DNA from: Bacteroidaceae bacterium
Lineage (GTDB): Bacteria; Bacteroidota; Bacteroidia; Bacteroidales; Bacteroidaceae
Assembly (NCBI GenBank): GCA_017650045.1
Contig: JAGCFP010000084.1
Location: 1 to 52,014, forward strand
Direction: 5' to 3'
DNA: 52,014 nucleotides
The translations under genes were made by a program, and so were the position numbers. Every line of letters starts with the position of its first letter. Position 1 is the stretch's first letter. This document shows, piece by piece, positions 51,783 through 52,014 of this stretch. Under the pieces are notes generated by a model. It was not told the DNA's origin, did no database searches, and saw nothing but the letters and a program-made list of their open reading frames with translations.

Positions 51783-51783
51783 A

Positions 51784-51825
51784 TTTTCTAGTTAGAAAAA
51801 TATTTTTTTCTAGTTAGCAAAAAAA
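51784..51825. repeat. CTAGTTAG repeat copy 3
   Basis: CTAGTTAG at 51,788 and 51,810, 22 bp apart, same spacer as copies 1 and 2 apart from two variable positions. It starts just after the stop codon at 51,782. The rest of the 232-bp end region holds only A/T-rich DNA and the promoter below. Confidence 0.75.
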
Positions 51826-51930
51826 ATAATTGCCTTCCCTATTTATATTATATAATAAGGTATTCATTCGTTCATTTGGGTATTATTTTTACTTTTTTGC
51901 ATATTTTCTTAAAAATTCCGGTAAAAATAT

Positions 51931-51961
51931 TTTGTGGTTGTCTAAAAAGTGCTTACCTTTG
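51931..51961 (+). promoter_or_regulatory. Strong consensus promoter at the right end of the window
   Basis: TTTG (51,931-51,934), exactly 19 bp, then TACCTTTG (51,954-51,961): the textbook Bacteroidetes arrangement. The start region TTTGCACCCGCT is shared with the tRNA-Met promoter. A leader hairpin with a 9-bp stem follows at 51,966-51,990. The transcribed gene lies beyond the window; a stable RNA or highly expressed gene is likely. Confidence 0.8.
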
Positions 51962-52014
51962 CACCCGCTTTCCGAGAGTAACGGGAAGCGCGTCCAATAA
52001 AATGCTTACAATGA

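Overview
The window looks like a chromosomal segment of a Bacteroidales bacterium (Bacteroides/Prevotella-like; genus not determinable by eye). The signs are Bacteroidetes-type promoters (-7 box TAnnTTTG, sometimes with TTTG about 19-20 bp upstream) ahead of many genes, a MurF-alanine racemase fusion, a RibBA fusion, GSCFA and DUF1573 proteins, an A-type flavodiiron protein, a DPP-IV-type S9 peptidase, and tyrosine recombinase and excisionase types common in this phylum.

Layout. 1-6.1 kb: 3' part of a very large alpha-2-macroglobulin-like protein and a secreted DUF1573 protein. 6.1-9.1 kb: meaB, then an overlapping ATPase/DUF4435 pair resembling the two subunits of PARIS-type defence. 9.1-13.8 kb, minus strand: dxs-trkA-trkH. 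14.0-22.9 kb, plus strand: GSCFA protein, murF-alr, tatA, tatC with a very long tail, and a Dna2-like nuclease-helicase. 22.9-27.4 kb: RsmI-like methyltransferase (-), hemolysin III (+), lipA (-) and S9 peptidase (-). 27.5-35.0 kb, plus strand: radical SAM protein, flavodiiron protein, nagB, HAD phosphatase, Pif1-like helicase, YrdC/Sua5-family protein and a Rid-family protein. 35.0-35.5 kb: a gene-free region packed with tandem and inverted repeats.

35,486-43,834: an 8.35-kb integrated element inserted into the 3' half of a tRNA-Met(CAT) gene, bounded by 45-bp direct repeats. It encodes an integrase, an excisionase-like HTH protein, a putative winged-helix initiator followed by an iteron-like array, a small Cys4 protein, a ParB-like/DNA methyltransferase fusion, a DUF5681 (small-terminase-like) protein and seven small proteins I cannot identify. 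I see no capsid, portal, large terminase, relaxase or transposase. This is the gene content expected of a phage satellite, and it is the best candidate here for an undescribed system. It also brings its own terminator for the tRNA it interrupts, and carries matching putative integrase arm sites near both ends.

43.8-52.0 kb: restored tRNA-Met, START-like protein, LptF/G permease, ribBA, aspartate aminotransferase, a small 2[4Fe-4S] ferredoxin, dnaX (-), a DivIC/FtsB-like protein, a small membrane protein and a strong promoter running off the end.

A 30-bp intergenic motif (two CTAGTTAG octamers exactly 22 bp apart around an A/T tract) occurs three times in the host DNA (13.9, 27.5 and 51.8 kb) and is unexplained.
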